A DNA stretch of 64,000 nucleotides. It comes from Croceibacterium xixiisoli. GTDB taxonomy: Bacteria; Pseudomonadota; Alphaproteobacteria; Sphingomonadales; Sphingomonadaceae. Below, one piece after another: positions 7,070-16,267 of the stretch; positions within the stretch are counted from its first letter, which is position 1; every line of letters begins with the position of its first letter. Under the pieces are notes generated by a model. The model worked only from the letters and a program-made list of their open reading frames with translations. It was not told the DNA's origin and did no database searches. A program made the position numbers and the translations under genes. Location: the NCBI RefSeq assembly GCF_009827305.1, contig NZ_WTYJ01000001.1, forward strand, positions 1,116,001 to 1,180,000. The letters run 5' to 3'.

Positions 7070-7241
7070 GACTGGCTTCCTTTCAGGAAACGGAGACTCC
7101 CGGTCGCGACATTGCGATCCGGGCTGCGTCGTGTCTTGAATGGGAAGGAAGTCGTCGCGATCGGGTTGTGGAAACCAGTGTTCCAGCCGTCTCGCACTGG
7201 CGAAGTCCGTAGCAAATTCAACGTGCGCGGGATCGTGTCTA

Positions 7242-7436
7242 TCACGCTTGGGCCGGACTGCCTAAGCAATCCGGCGATCCATAGTGGGTTACACCCAGTT
7301 CTTCCCGCAACAGGCGAATGCGATCGGCATAATGATGCGCGCGATCCATGCTGGCGGCCCTGCCGATGGCGCAGGGATCGTGCTGGGCATCGATCAGGGC
7401 CAACTGATGATGGGCAAGAAGCTGATTCAGATCCAT
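7242..7436 (-). CDS. Conserved-looking 64-residue hypothetical protein
   Basis: The product starts MDLNQLLAHHQLALIDAQ and continues with a helical, charged region (RAHHYADRIRLLREELGV) and a polar end. GGAGG lies directly upstream of the chosen ATG. An in-frame start 16 codons earlier would run through that ribosome binding site. No domain is recognised. The likely fold is two short helices. It diverges from the TonB-dependent receptor gene. Confidence 0.6.
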   Translation of the reverse strand: MDLNQLLAHHQLALIDAQHDPCAIGRAASMDRAHHYADRIRLLREELGVTHYGSPDCLGSPAQA

Positions 7437-7830
7437 CGGCGTCCTCCATCGGCGCTGGATTGGCTGTTCTTCCGCATCCACCATACCGCGATGGCGAGGC
7501 GCGCATCCTTGGCAGCAAAGATGCGATCATATCCGCGCAGCCCCAGCTTGCACGATAAAATTCACAAACAAATGATCTGATTGTGAACGATTATCATACA
7601 TGGTTAAACCGGGTGCAAAAACGCCGTCCCGAAACTGCAACACTTTGCGCCTAGCGGGCGGGGCACAGTCTGCCGGCAACTTTCGACGCGCGGCCCGGAA
7701 TGCTTCCCTGCCCATAGCTGGCGGTGGCGGGCAAAGCGGCGCGAACCAGGGCTCAGAGGCTGCCATCCAACACACTGCGGTTCTGCCGCACAGCCGCTCT
7801 GACGCTCGCGTCGGGGTCAGGGGGAAAATC
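7437..7830. promoter_or_regulatory. Intergenic region with promoter of the TonB receptor/PhoX pair
   Basis: TTCACAA (7561-7567) and TTGTGAA (7581-7587) form a perfect inverted repeat with a 13-base spacer. A possible promoter, TTGCAC (7548) with AATGAT 17 bases later, overlaps it. This would give a leader of about 240 bases before the receptor ATG. I found no clear Pho box here and no supported gene inside the leader. Confidence 0.35.
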
Positions 7831-10743
7831 ATGCCGGCGTCTTCCAACACTGTTTTTCGTTTCACCGTCCGTCTCATGCTCGGTGTGGCGCTGCCCGTGA
7901 TCGGGGTGGCTGCTGCGCCTGCTGCCGTGATGGCGCAAACCGGTTCAGCCGTACTGACCGGGCAGGTCGCGCTGGCCGATGGCGGCGCGCTGCTGACCGG
8001 CGCCACGGTCACCATCATCGAAACCGGCGACACCGCCGTCACCAATGATCAGGGCCTCTATCGTTTCGGCAATGTCGTGCCGGGCGAATACACGCTGCGG
8101 ATCGATTACATTGGTCTGCCGGTCAACACGGTGCCCGTCACCCTGACGGCCGGTGCCGAACTGCGCCGCGACATCGCCATGAACCCGCAGACTGCCCAGG
8201 CATCGGGCGGGAATGTCATCCTCGTCAGCGGTCAGCGCGGCGCGCAGGCCAAGGCGCTGAATGAACAGCGTGCAGCCGACAACACCCGCAATGTCGTCTC
8301 CGCCGATCAGGCCGGTCGCTTCCCCGATTTCAACGCGGCAGAGGCGCTGCGCCGCGTGCCGGGCGTTTCCGTCCAGCGTGAAGTGGATGCGGGCGAAGGG
8401 CGCTACATCTCGATCCGTGGTCTCGATAGCGGGCTCAACAGCACGCAGATCAACGGCATGAACGCCGCGCAGCCGGAAAAGGAAAACCGCCGCGTTCCGC
8501 TCGACATGATCCAGACGAGCGCGCTGTCCTCCATCACCGTGCACAAGACCCTCTCGCCCGAACAGGATGCAGACGGGATCGGCGGCGCGGTGGTGCTCGA
8601 AACCGCAACCGCCTTCGATTACCGCAAGCCGGTGATGGATTTCACTGCCGCCGGTTTCTACCACGATCTGGCCGGTGAAGTGGCGCCGCAGGTGCAGGGC
8701 ACGCTGGCCACGCGCTTCGGCCCGGATCAGCAGTTCGGTGTGCTGGTGTCGGGCGCCTGGTCGAAACGCAAGACGCGCGGCTTCGTCTTCTATCAGGATG
8801 AAGACTATCTGCGCCTGGATGAAGAGGATGCAAGCGCGGGCGTGACCCCGCTGCAGTATCACCTGACCCGCTATGACAATGAACGCGAAAACATCTCCGC
8901 CAATCTGGCGCTCAACTGGGCGGTCAGCGGCAGCACCGAACTCACCTTCAAGGGCAGCTTCAACCGTCTGTTCGATCAGGAACTGTCCAACGCGCTCTAT
9001 TTCGAAGGCGGCACGGAAGATTACGACGATGCCGGCCAACTGATCCTGACCGAACCGGGCAGCGCCAACATCTTCAACCAGTATGAAGAAACCATCCTGA
9101 CGCAGCAGAGCTATGTGCTGAGCGGCGTCACCCGCAGCGGCGCGGTCACGCTGGATTACGGCCTCGGCTATTCGACCGGCAAGCGCGAAGAACCCTTCGA
9201 CAATGAAGTGGCCTTCACCAAATCGCTCGACAGCAATCTGTTCGACTATGATTTCTCCGGCGCCTTCCCGGTGCCCAATCTCAGCGCGGCGGATCTCGCG
9301 GCGATCGCCGATCCCGATGGCTATGTGCTGGGTTACAACGACATCGATATCGACGATTCCAAGAACACCCGTTACGCCGGCCACCTCAACATCGCCTATG
9401 AACCGGCCGGTTCCTGGCTGCGGATGGTCAAGGGCGGCATCAAGGTTGAGCGGTCACGCCGCGTGCTGTTCGAAGGCAATGTAATGGAACTCACCGGCCC
9501 GCTGACGCTGGGCCAGTTCGGCACCGGGCCGCTGGTGGATACCAGCGTGGTCGGCGCACCCTATGCTCCTTATCTGTCGCTCAACATCGCCAATCTGATG
9601 AATTGGCGCAATTATTCGCAGGGGCTGATCGACGCCAATCCCGAAGATTATGTGAACGAATATCTCGACGGCGGCTCGATCCCGCTCGATGAAGACAGCT
9701 ACACCAGCGATGAGGATATCTACGCTGGCTACATCATGGCCAAGGGCGTGTGGGGCGGCCTGGAAGTGATCGGCGGCCTGCGTGTGGATCACACCCGCGT
9801 CTCGTCCGACAATTACGAGCTGCTTGAATTGGAAGGCGAAGATCCGGTCTACAACAAGGTCAAGGGCACGGCCAATTACACCAATGTCCTGCCGCGCCTG
9901 CAGCTGAACTATCGCGCAACCCCGGACTTCGTGGTGCGCGGCGCCTTCTACACCTCGATCGCCCGGCCCGAACCGCTCTACATCTCGGGCGCGACCGAGA
10001 TTTCCGAAGACAATGGCATGGTCGATATCACCGTCGGCAATCCGGGGCTCAAGCCCGCCTTCGCCTACAATTTCGATCTCAGCGTCGAACGCTATTTCGG
10101 TTCGGTCGGGCTGATCTCGGGCGGGCTGTTCTTCAAGAAGATCGACAAGTTCATCTTCTCCGGCATCTCCCCGGAAACCGAGGGCGATCGCGAACGCTTC
10201 GAAAACGATCCGCGCCTCGCCGGCCGCGAAATCGATGATGTCATCACCTACACCAATGGCAAGAGCGCGGAAATCTACGGCCTGGAACTCAATGTCGTGC
10301 GCCAGTTCCCCGAACTGCCGGGCGCCTTGGGCGGGCTGGGCGTCTATGCCAATGCCACCTTCCAGCGCAGCAATGCCGACGCCGGTATCGAAGGATTGGA
10401 AGACGGCGATTTCTTCAACGCCCCGGAAACCATCGTCACCGCCGCGCTGACCTATCAGAAATACGGCATCGAAGGCACGCTGGCCTATGGTTGGCGGGAC
10501 AGTCAGGCGGTCCGCTATTCCAGCTATGACGTGCGCATCGTCGAAGAACCCTATGGCTCGCTCGACGCGCAGCTGCGCTATGCCATCACGCCCCAGCTGA
10601 AGCTGTTTGTCAATGCGGTGGACCTGCTCAACAATGGCCGCGATCCCATCGTCGATGAACGCTATGGCGCCCGCAGCCAATATCTGGAAGGCGCGACCTA
10701 CACCGGCCGCACCGTCACCTTCGGGATCAATGCGTCGCTCTGA
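7831..10743 (+). CDS. TonB-dependent outer-membrane receptor
   Basis: A 970-residue receptor. Residues 1-35 are a signal peptide (AVMA-QTGS). Residues 40-115 form a carboxypeptidase-regulatory-like Ig fold (LTGQVALADGGALLTGATVTI). NVILVSGQR near residue 130 resembles a TonB box. The plug domain (NVVSADQAGRFPDFNAAEALRRVPGV) follows, and the rest is beta-barrel ending VTFGINASL. I chose the ATG behind GGGGG; an in-frame start 77 codons upstream gives a non-signal-like extension. The stop overlaps the start of a PhoX phosphatase by one base, so the two are translationally coupled. The inference is that the receptor imports a phosphorus compound or product made by PhoX. Confidence 0.92.
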   Translation: MPASSNTVFRFTVRLMLGVALPVIGVAAAPAAVMAQTGSAVLTGQVALADGGALLTGATVTIIETGDTAVTNDQGLYRFGNVVPGEYTLRIDYIGLPVNTVPVTLTAGAELRRDIAMNPQTAQASGGNVILVSGQRGAQAKALNEQRAADNTRNVVSADQAGRFPDFNAAEALRRVPGVSVQREVDAGEGRYISIRGLDSGLNSTQINGMNAAQPEKENRRVPLDMIQTSALSSITVHKTLSPEQDADGIGGAVVLETATAFDYRKPVMDFTAAGFYHDLAGEVAPQVQGTLATRFGPDQQFGVLVSGAWSKRKTRGFVFYQDEDYLRLDEEDASAGVTPLQYHLTRYDNERENISANLALNWAVSGSTELTFKGSFNRLFDQELSNALYFEGGTEDYDDAGQLILTEPGSANIFNQYEETILTQQSYVLSGVTRSGAVTLDYGLGYSTGKREEPFDNEVAFTKSLDSNLFDYDFSGAFPVPNLSAADLAAIADPDGYVLGYNDIDIDDSKNTRYAGHLNIAYEPAGSWLRMVKGGIKVERSRRVLFEGNVMELTGPLTLGQFGTGPLVDTSVVGAPYAPYLSLNIANLMNWRNYSQGLIDANPEDYVNEYLDGGSIPLDEDSYTSDEDIYAGYIMAKGVWGGLEVIGGLRVDHTRVSSDNYELLELEGEDPVYNKVKGTANYTNVLPRLQLNYRATPDFVVRGAFYTSIARPEPLYISGATEISEDNGMVDITVGNPGLKPAFAYNFDLSVERYFGSVGLISGGLFFKKIDKFIFSGISPETEGDRERFENDPRLAGREIDDVITYTNGKSAEIYGLELNVVRQFPELPGALGGLGVYANATFQRSNADAGIEGLEDGDFFNAPETIVTAALTYQKYGIEGTLAYGWRDSQAVRYSSYDVRIVEEPYGSLDAQLRYAITPQLKLFVNAVDLLNNGRDPIVDERYGARSQYLEGATYTGRTVTFGINASL

Positions 10744-12686
10744 TGTCGGACAAGGACGACAGCATCGGTTACTGGCCCGCCTTTGTCGGCAATGACAAGG
10801 GCGGGCAAACCCCCGCTCGCCCGCGCGGAAACAGCCCGCCGATGTCGGCGCTGCTGTCCCGCCGCGCGCTGCTGATGCGCACTGCATGCGCAGGTGGCGC
10901 GTTGCTGTGCGCGGGCAGCGCGTACTCCGGCGTGGCCCACGCGGCCTCCGAAACCGCCGGCCAGCCGTTCGAATTCGACGAAATTGCCTTGGAACCCCGC
11001 GCCGGCGATCGCCTCCCCATCGGCTACACCAGGCAGGTCGTCATCCGCTGGGGCGACCCGCTGTTTGCCGATGCCCCGGCCTTCGATGTCGCCCGACTAA
11101 GCCCGGCCACTGCCCGGCGGCAGTTCGGCATCAACAATGATTACACCGCCTTCCTTCCGCTGCCGCTGGGTTCGGGCAGCAGCGACCATGGCCTGCTGGT
11201 GGTCAACCACGAATATCCCAATCCGCAGCTGATGTTCCCCGGCCTTGATGTGGCCGGTCTGGCGGAAAATATCACGCGCGATCAGGTGGATATCTGCATC
11301 GCCGCCTGCGGTGTCTCCGTGGTGGAGGTGCAGCGCGACGCCGCCGGGCAATGGGGCGTGGTGCAGGGCGGGGCCTACAACCGTCGCATCACCGCCGACA
11401 CCCCGATCCGCATTTCCGGCCCCGCCGCCGGCCATCCCAGGCTGCGCACCGCTGCCGATCCCGCCGGGCTTTGGGCGCTGGGCACGCATGACAATTGCAA
11501 CGGCGGCCGCACCCCCTGGGGCACGGTGCTCACCTGTGAGGAAGGATCGGCCGATTTCTTCGCCGGCCACGTCGACCGCCATCCCGACCGCGCGCTGATG
11601 GAACGCAGCCATTACGAAGACTCGGCCCATGGCCGCTATGGCTGGGCGCGGTTCCACGAACACTTTGATTTTGATCGACATCCCAATGAACCCAACCGGT
11701 TCGAATGGGTGGTGGAAATCGATCCGTTCGATCCGGAGGCACCCCCGGTCAAGCGCACCGCGCTGGGCCGTTTTGCCCACGAGGGCGCCCATTGCGCCTT
11801 GGCCGCCGATGGCCGGGTGGTCGTCTATCTGGGCGATGATTACGAATTCGAATATTGCTACCGCTTCACCAGCCAACGCCCGGTCGACATGCAGAACCGG
11901 GCGGCCAATCGCGATTTGCTGGACGATGGCGTGCTGGCCGTGGCGCGCTTCGATGGCGATGGCACGGTCCACTGGCTGCCGCTGATCTGGGGGCAGGGCC
12001 CGCTGACCCCGGAAAATGGCTTTGCAAATCAGGGTGATGTGCTGATCGAAACCCGCCGCGCGGCCGATCTACTCGGCGCCACGCCGATGGATTCGCCCGA
12101 AGGCTTCGAACCCAATCCCGTCACCGGCCATGTCTATATCGCACTGACCGGCAATGGCGACCGCACCGAACCCAATCCCGCCAATCCGCGTGCCGCCAAC
12201 AATCACGGGCACATCCTGGAAATGATCCCGCCCAACGGCGCCAATGGTCAGCCCGATCATGGCGCGGACAGCTTCGCCTGGGATGTGTTCATCCTCTGCG
12301 GCGATCCGAAAAATCCGCAGGATCAGGCGCAATTTCATGCCGATACCAGCCGCCAGGGCTGGTTTGTGGAGCCCGACAATATCGGCTTCGATCCCGCCGG
12401 GCGGCTGTGGGTCTGCAGCGACGGGCCCGGCATTCGCGGGCATGACGGGCTGTGGGTGATGGACACCACTGGGCCGAAACGCGGCCTGCCCCGGCTGTTC
12501 TACAACCCGCCGATCCAGTCCGAATGCTGCAGCCCGGCCTTCACCCCCGATGGACAGACGCTGTTCCTGTCGATCCAGCACCCTTCCGAACGCGCCGCCA
12601 ATCTGGCCGAAGTTCTGACCGGCTGGCCCGATTTCGCCCCCGGCCAGCCGCCGAGGCCGGCGGTGATTGCGATCGTGCGCGGATAG
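10743..12686 (+). CDS. phoX: PhoX-family alkaline phosphatase (Tat-exported)
   Basis: A 647-residue PhoX/DUF839 protein. A twin-arginine signal (SRRALLM at 39-45, then a hydrophobic stretch ending AHAAS) is preceded by about 38 residues, as is usual in this family. The hallmark THDNCNGGRTPWGTVLTCEE is near residue 250, with repeated beta-propeller-like acidic segments after it. PhoX enzymes are calcium- and iron-dependent periplasmic or secreted phosphomonoesterases of the Pho regulon. The ATG overlaps the TonB receptor stop (TGATG), which argues for a shared mRNA and a shared task. Several acidic residues and Cys are present, but I did not map every metal ligand. Confidence 0.85.
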   Translation: MSDKDDSIGYWPAFVGNDKGGQTPARPRGNSPPMSALLSRRALLMRTACAGGALLCAGSAYSGVAHAASETAGQPFEFDEIALEPRAGDRLPIGYTRQVVIRWGDPLFADAPAFDVARLSPATARRQFGINNDYTAFLPLPLGSGSSDHGLLVVNHEYPNPQLMFPGLDVAGLAENITRDQVDICIAACGVSVVEVQRDAAGQWGVVQGGAYNRRITADTPIRISGPAAGHPRLRTAADPAGLWALGTHDNCNGGRTPWGTVLTCEEGSADFFAGHVDRHPDRALMERSHYEDSAHGRYGWARFHEHFDFDRHPNEPNRFEWVVEIDPFDPEAPPVKRTALGRFAHEGAHCALAADGRVVVYLGDDYEFEYCYRFTSQRPVDMQNRAANRDLLDDGVLAVARFDGDGTVHWLPLIWGQGPLTPENGFANQGDVLIETRRAADLLGATPMDSPEGFEPNPVTGHVYIALTGNGDRTEPNPANPRAANNHGHILEMIPPNGANGQPDHGADSFAWDVFILCGDPKNPQDQAQFHADTSRQGWFVEPDNIGFDPAGRLWVCSDGPGIRGHDGLWVMDTTGPKRGLPRLFYNPPIQSECCSPAFTPDGQTLFLSIQHPSERAANLAEVLTGWPDFAPGQPPRPAVIAIVRG

Positions 12687-12740
12687 GCGCGCCTGCGATC
12701 AAACCTTGCGTCCGGTACAATCTCCCGCATGGAGCAAGGC

Positions 12741-13109
12741 ATGAGTGAAAAGAACGATGCCACCAGCGCGTGGAACGGCGAACAGGTTCGCCAGTGGCTG
12801 CAGAGCCGGTTCGAAGCCGCGCGGCTGGATCAGGCGGCGGCGGATCGGCGCGGCTATACGGCGCAGGATGATTACGACCTTGCGGCGGCCGAGGAATGGG
12901 TGTGCCGCACGTTGAAGTCTGCCCCATGCACCAATGATCAGGCCGCCCTTGCGGCGCGGATCAAGGAACTGATTTCGCAGGACGATTACCGCCTGTCCGG
13001 CGTCAATGATGATCGCCGCTGCGAACGATACATCCGCGCCAATCTGCGCAAACTGGCCAAGATGACCAAGGCGAATGAAGGCTTCGGAAACCTGCTGCGC
13101 TATCAATAA
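12741..13109 (+). CDS. Hypothetical charged helical protein
   Basis: A 122-residue soluble protein, very rich in Ala, Arg, Asp and Glu, with predicted helices throughout. The word QDDY occurs twice (in AQDDYDLAAAEEWV and SQDDYRLSGV), which may mark two related halves. Four residues upstream an ATG exists, but the GGAGCAAGG ribosome binding site fits only the second ATG (MSEKNDAT). No domain is recognised. It follows phoX by 54 bases and could be a distal member of that operon. It ends convergently with a small gene. Confidence 0.6.
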   Translation: MSEKNDATSAWNGEQVRQWLQSRFEAARLDQAAADRRGYTAQDDYDLAAAEEWVCRTLKSAPCTNDQAALAARIKELISQDDYRLSGVNDDRRCERYIRANLRKLAKMTKANEGFGNLLRYQ

Positions 13110-13120
13110 AAAGCCAGGGT

Positions 13121-13300
13121 TCAGCGCAGCTTGGCGATCGACAGCCCGTCCGCCTTGGCCCGATCCTTCACCGATTCTTCGCTGCGCGTCAGCGCCTTTG
13201 CGATGGCTTTCAGCGCCATGCCCTTCTTCGCCAGAGTGTGCAGCTTCTGCACTTCATCCTGGCGCCAGGGCTGGCGATGCCGTTCGAATTTTTCAGCCAT
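13121..13300 (-). CDS. 59-residue SANT/Myb-like small protein
   Basis: The frame starts ATG GCT GAA AAA TTC and ends CTG CGC TGA, with AAGG about seven bases before the start. The product begins MAEKFERHRQPW, then RQDEVQKLHTLAKKGMALKAIAKAL and TRSEESVKDRAKADGLSI. The spacing of W13 and the two following helices recalls SANT/Myb or homeodomain-like trihelical folds (W, then LxxLAKKGMxLKxIAKxLxRSExSVKxRA), suggesting DNA binding. It is convergent with the preceding gene and 84 bases after the NYN-domain gene on the same strand. Confidence 0.7.
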   Translation of the reverse strand: MAEKFERHRQPWRQDEVQKLHTLAKKGMALKAIAKALTRSEESVKDRAKADGLSIAKLR

Positions 13301-13384
13301 CGTCGTACCTTAAGCAGAGGTCCCGATCAGCGGAACCTTGATGGGGGCGGGCTCGACAGTCTGTGTCAGCCGCCCCCGCCCATT

Positions 13385-14629
13385 TCAATCGATCAGTTCC
13401 AGCCCCAGCCAGTCGGCCAGCGTGTCTTCTTCCTCGGGCGTGACCGGGCTGCCCAGGGCTGCCGTCCGGTCCAGCAGGGCATTGAAGAAAGCGATGCTGA
13501 GCTGGTCTGCGGTCGGCGCAGTCTTGCCATCCAGGCGCACCCCGCCAAACTGGCAGCCGCGCACGACATAGCTGACCGTTCCGCGCGGCACGTCGATGCC
13601 ATGGTCCTGCGCCAGCTTCTCGCTGACCCAGCGCGTTACCTCTTCATCGTCGGCATGGTCCTGTTCGGCATAGAGCGCCAGCGTGTCGAACAGCGGCGAC
13701 CAGTCATCCTTCGCCAGCCGCGGAAAATCGAGCGCCCGCATTAGCAGGGCGATGGTCTCGGGCACATCGGCGGCCGGCGGGCTGGCGGTCGGGGCGGGGG
13801 GCTGATGCTTTGCATCGTTCCACAGATGGTGCTGCGACAGCTTGATATCGGGCAATTCCAGCACCGCCACGGCAGCGGAAAAGCTCTTGTGCCCAAACCA
13901 TTCGGAACGCTTGGCATTGGGGCACACCCGCGCCGCTTCGAAGGCGAGGGAGGCGAGGTTGAGCGGCCCGGTCGCTTCGTCATAACGCTGCCGGATCAAT
14001 TCGGCGAAACGCTGCTGTTCTTCCTCCGAGACCGTGGCCGCCGAACCGTTCGCGCCGTCGAAATCATCGACCGCATCGGTGCCCGCATCGCTGTGCAGGA
14101 TCGCAGTCATGGCATCGAAATCGACGATCTGATCGGCAATGGCTGTATAGGCGGAGGCAAGATAGCTGGGCGAAACCACCGCGATCCGCCGGTCGGCCGC
14201 GCGTATCCGCTGCAGCAGCGGGGTGAAGTCCGCGTCCCCCGATCCCAGCACGAATTCATCGAACTGGGTCTTGTGGTTCAGCAGATCCATCACATCCAGC
14301 ACGATGCGGATATCGGCCGCATTCTTGCCCTGCCGCGTCACCACCGGGCAATCGATCACCTCAAACCCCGCGCGCACCAGCCCGGGCCGGAAGCGGGAGA
14401 AATAGAGCCGCTCGGTACGATCGGCGGTGGCATGCACATAGCCGGCGGGATTGAGATAGCAGCGGGTCACCAGCCAGCGGCGCGGTTCGCCGGTCAGATG
14501 GCTGTTCGCCAGCGCCTGCAACCATTCACCCGGTTCGGAGGCGAAGCGCATCGCCGCCTCCCGATCAACCTCCCACAAGGCGATGAAGAGATTGTCGAAA
14601 TCGATCAGCAGGGCGGTTCTGGTGGGCAA
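13385..14629 (-). CDS. NYN-domain (LabA/PIN-like) protein with probable OST-HTH/LOTUS domain
   Basis: A 414-residue protein. The N-terminal ~170 residues form a NYN/PIN-like nuclease fold with acidic positions in LLIDFDNL, NAADIRIVLDVMD and LGSGDADF, matching the metal-binding Asp of LabA/DUF88 proteins. Around residues 215-285 the pattern RFAELIRQRYD, LNLASLAFEA, WFGHKSFSAAVAVLELPDIKLS matches OST-HTH (LOTUS), an RNA-binding winged helix. A second similar segment may lie near the C-terminus (LFDTLALYA, GTVSYVVRGCQFGGVRL). The start is probably TTG behind GGAG, since no ATG suits the conserved first strand. The inferred role is RNA binding and cleavage. Confidence 0.75.
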   Translation of the reverse strand: MPTRTALLIDFDNLFIALWEVDREAAMRFASEPGEWLQALANSHLTGEPRRWLVTRCYLNPAGYVHATADRTERLYFSRFRPGLVRAGFEVIDCPVVTRQGKNAADIRIVLDVMDLLNHKTQFDEFVLGSGDADFTPLLQRIRAADRRIAVVSPSYLASAYTAIADQIVDFDAMTAILHSDAGTDAVDDFDGANGSAATVSEEEQQRFAELIRQRYDEATGPLNLASLAFEAARVCPNAKRSEWFGHKSFSAAVAVLELPDIKLSQHHLWNDAKHQPPAPTASPPAADVPETIALLMRALDFPRLAKDDWSPLFDTLALYAEQDHADDEEVTRWVSEKLAQDHGIDVPRGTVSYVVRGCQFGGVRLDGKTAPTADQLSIAFFNALLDRTAALGSPVTPEEEDTLADWLGLELID

Positions 14630-14754
14630 ATGCAGGCTCCGGCAAAAGGCCAAAGGCCTGTTTTAAGGGGTGATTGGCCGGTGTCATAGCGAAAGCTGGC
14701 GACGCTGGGAATGCAGGCTGGACGGCCGTGATTTCTGGCGGCCAATTTGTTTGC

Positions 14755-15321
14755 CTAGACCCCCGGCGTTTGTTCGATGGCGCCGTTTTCCGCGATCCAG
14801 CGGCGGGTCTCGCTCAGCAATTCCTGGGACAGCGCCGGATCATCGACCGAACGGGCCAGGATCAGCGCGCCAACCATGGCGGACCAGCTGCCAATGGCGG
14901 CGCGACGGCGTTCCGCTGCATCGCCGCCAAGGGTGACCGCCGCCAGCCGTTCGATCTGGGCGGAGAGTTGCTGGGCCATGGCTGCGCGCGCTTCAGGCGA
15001 TTGGTCGCGCATCAACCCGGCCAGGGCGGCGGTGGCGCAGCCGAGTTCGGGATGGTCGCGATGGGTCTCGCACAGATAGGTGTCGATCCAGGAACCAAGG
15101 CATTCGGCGGCCGATTTCTCCTTGTCCGCATGGCAAATCGCCTGCGCGATCAGATCGTCCTTGGACCGGAAATAGCCGTAGAAGCCACCATGGGTCAGGC
15201 CGGCGGCCTTCATCACCTCGGCCACGCTGACCGCGCCAAAGCCCTTTTCGCGGAACAGCCGCCCGGCTTCCGAAAGGATGCGGTCGCGGTTCTGGGCCAC
15301 CTGTTCGCGGCTCACTTTCAT
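14755..15321 (-). CDS. TetR-family repressor (electrophile/xenobiotic type)
   Basis: A 188-residue TetR regulator. The helix-turn-helix is near residues 20-55 (ILSEAGRLFREKGFGAVSVAEVMKAAGLTHGGFYGYFRSKDDL). Cysteines lie in the ligand domain (AICHADK, AECLGSW, YLCETH, ELGCATAAL). TetR proteins of this subtype sit next to ene-reductases and short-chain dehydrogenases and respond to electrophiles or quinones. It diverges from an SDR and an old yellow enzyme, with a large palindrome between. The ATG was preferred over an upstream GTG because CAGGGA lies correctly in front. Confidence 0.85.
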   Translation of the reverse strand: MKVSREQVAQNRDRILSEAGRLFREKGFGAVSVAEVMKAAGLTHGGFYGYFRSKDDLIAQAICHADKEKSAAECLGSWIDTYLCETHRDHPELGCATAALAGLMRDQSPEARAAMAQQLSAQIERLAAVTLGGDAAERRRAAIGSWSAMVGALILARSVDDPALSQELLSETRRWIAENGAIEQTPGV

Positions 15322-15353
15322 GGCAATTTTTCCCTGCCGGTACACATTGACTT

Positions 15354-15402
15354 ATTCATGATGGCCATCATATTCCGGCCATTGATGATGGTTGTCATGA
15401 AT
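15354..15402. promoter_or_regulatory. TetR operator candidate: 18-bp inverted repeat
   Basis: ATTCATGATGGCCATCAT (15354-15371) and ATGATGGTTGTCATGAAT (15385-15402) are inverted copies matching at 15 of 18 positions, separated by 13 bases. They fill the divergent promoter between the TetR gene and the SDR. Two dyads of this size fit two TetR dimers or one extended site. Confidence 0.75.
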
Positions 15403-15430
15403 ATAGTGACCCCCAGGGAAAGAGCAATCC

Positions 15431-16237
15431 ATGAGCGAAAACACCAATTTGTCCGCCACTCCGGCCGTTCTTGTCACAGGCGCTTCCACTGGCATCGGTG
15501 CCGTCTATGCCCAGCGTTTTGCCCGTCGCGGGCATGATCTGGTGCTGGTCGCCCGCAATGTGGAACGCATGGAGGCGCTGGCCGCCACGCTGCGCGCCGA
15601 ACATGGCGTCGCGGTCGATATCCTGCCGGCCGATCTCTCCAATCCGGTGCAGCGGGCGGCGGTGGAAACGCGGCTGCGTGAAGATACGCAGATCGGCATT
15701 CTGGTGAACAATGCCGGTGCCAGCCTGCCGGGTACCTTCCTCGATCAGCCGGCGGATGACATCGAGCGGCTGATCGCGCTCAATGTCACCGCACCCACCC
15801 GGCTGGCGCATGCGATCGCCCCGCGCCTGGCCGCGCAGGGCAGCGGCGCGATCATCAATGTCGGTTCGGTCGTCGGCCTCGCCCCCGAATTCGGCATGGC
15901 CGCCTATGGCGCGACGAAATCCTTCATCCTCCATCTCTCGCAGGCGCTGAACCTCCAACTGGGCGCGCAAGGCGTGCATGTGCAGGCCGTGCTGCCAGCG
16001 GCAACCCGCACCGAAATCTGGGGCCATTCGGGAATCGATGTCGAAACCGTGCAGGGCGTGATGGAGGTGGAAGACCTCGTCGATGCGGCGCTGGCCGGGT
16101 TCGATCAGGGCGAGCCTGTGACCATTCCGCCGCTGCATGATGGCGCCCAGTGGGATGGTTTCGAAGCGGCACGCCAGACGATGGCGCCCGGTTTCGCCCA
16201 GTCCCAGCCGGCCCCGCGTTATCGCCAAACGGCCTGA
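15431..16237 (+). CDS. Short-chain dehydrogenase/reductase
   Basis: A 268-residue classical SDR. The nucleotide-binding motif is TGASTGIG (16-23), NNAG is at 93-96, and the catalytic set is S146 (NVGSVVG), Y159 and K163 (YGATK). Substrate residues give no clear answer. It starts 30 bases before an old yellow enzyme on the same strand, so both are probably made from the operator-controlled promoter upstream and reduce related carbonyl or enone compounds. Confidence 0.87.
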   Translation: MSENTNLSATPAVLVTGASTGIGAVYAQRFARRGHDLVLVARNVERMEALAATLRAEHGVAVDILPADLSNPVQRAAVETRLREDTQIGILVNNAGASLPGTFLDQPADDIERLIALNVTAPTRLAHAIAPRLAAQGSGAIINVGSVVGLAPEFGMAAYGATKSFILHLSQALNLQLGAQGVHVQAVLPAATRTEIWGHSGIDVETVQGVMEVEDLVDAALAGFDQGEPVTIPPLHDGAQWDGFEAARQTMAPGFAQSQPAPRYRQTA

Positions 16238-16267
16238 TCCATTCCCCCATTTTGAAGGACGATTCTC

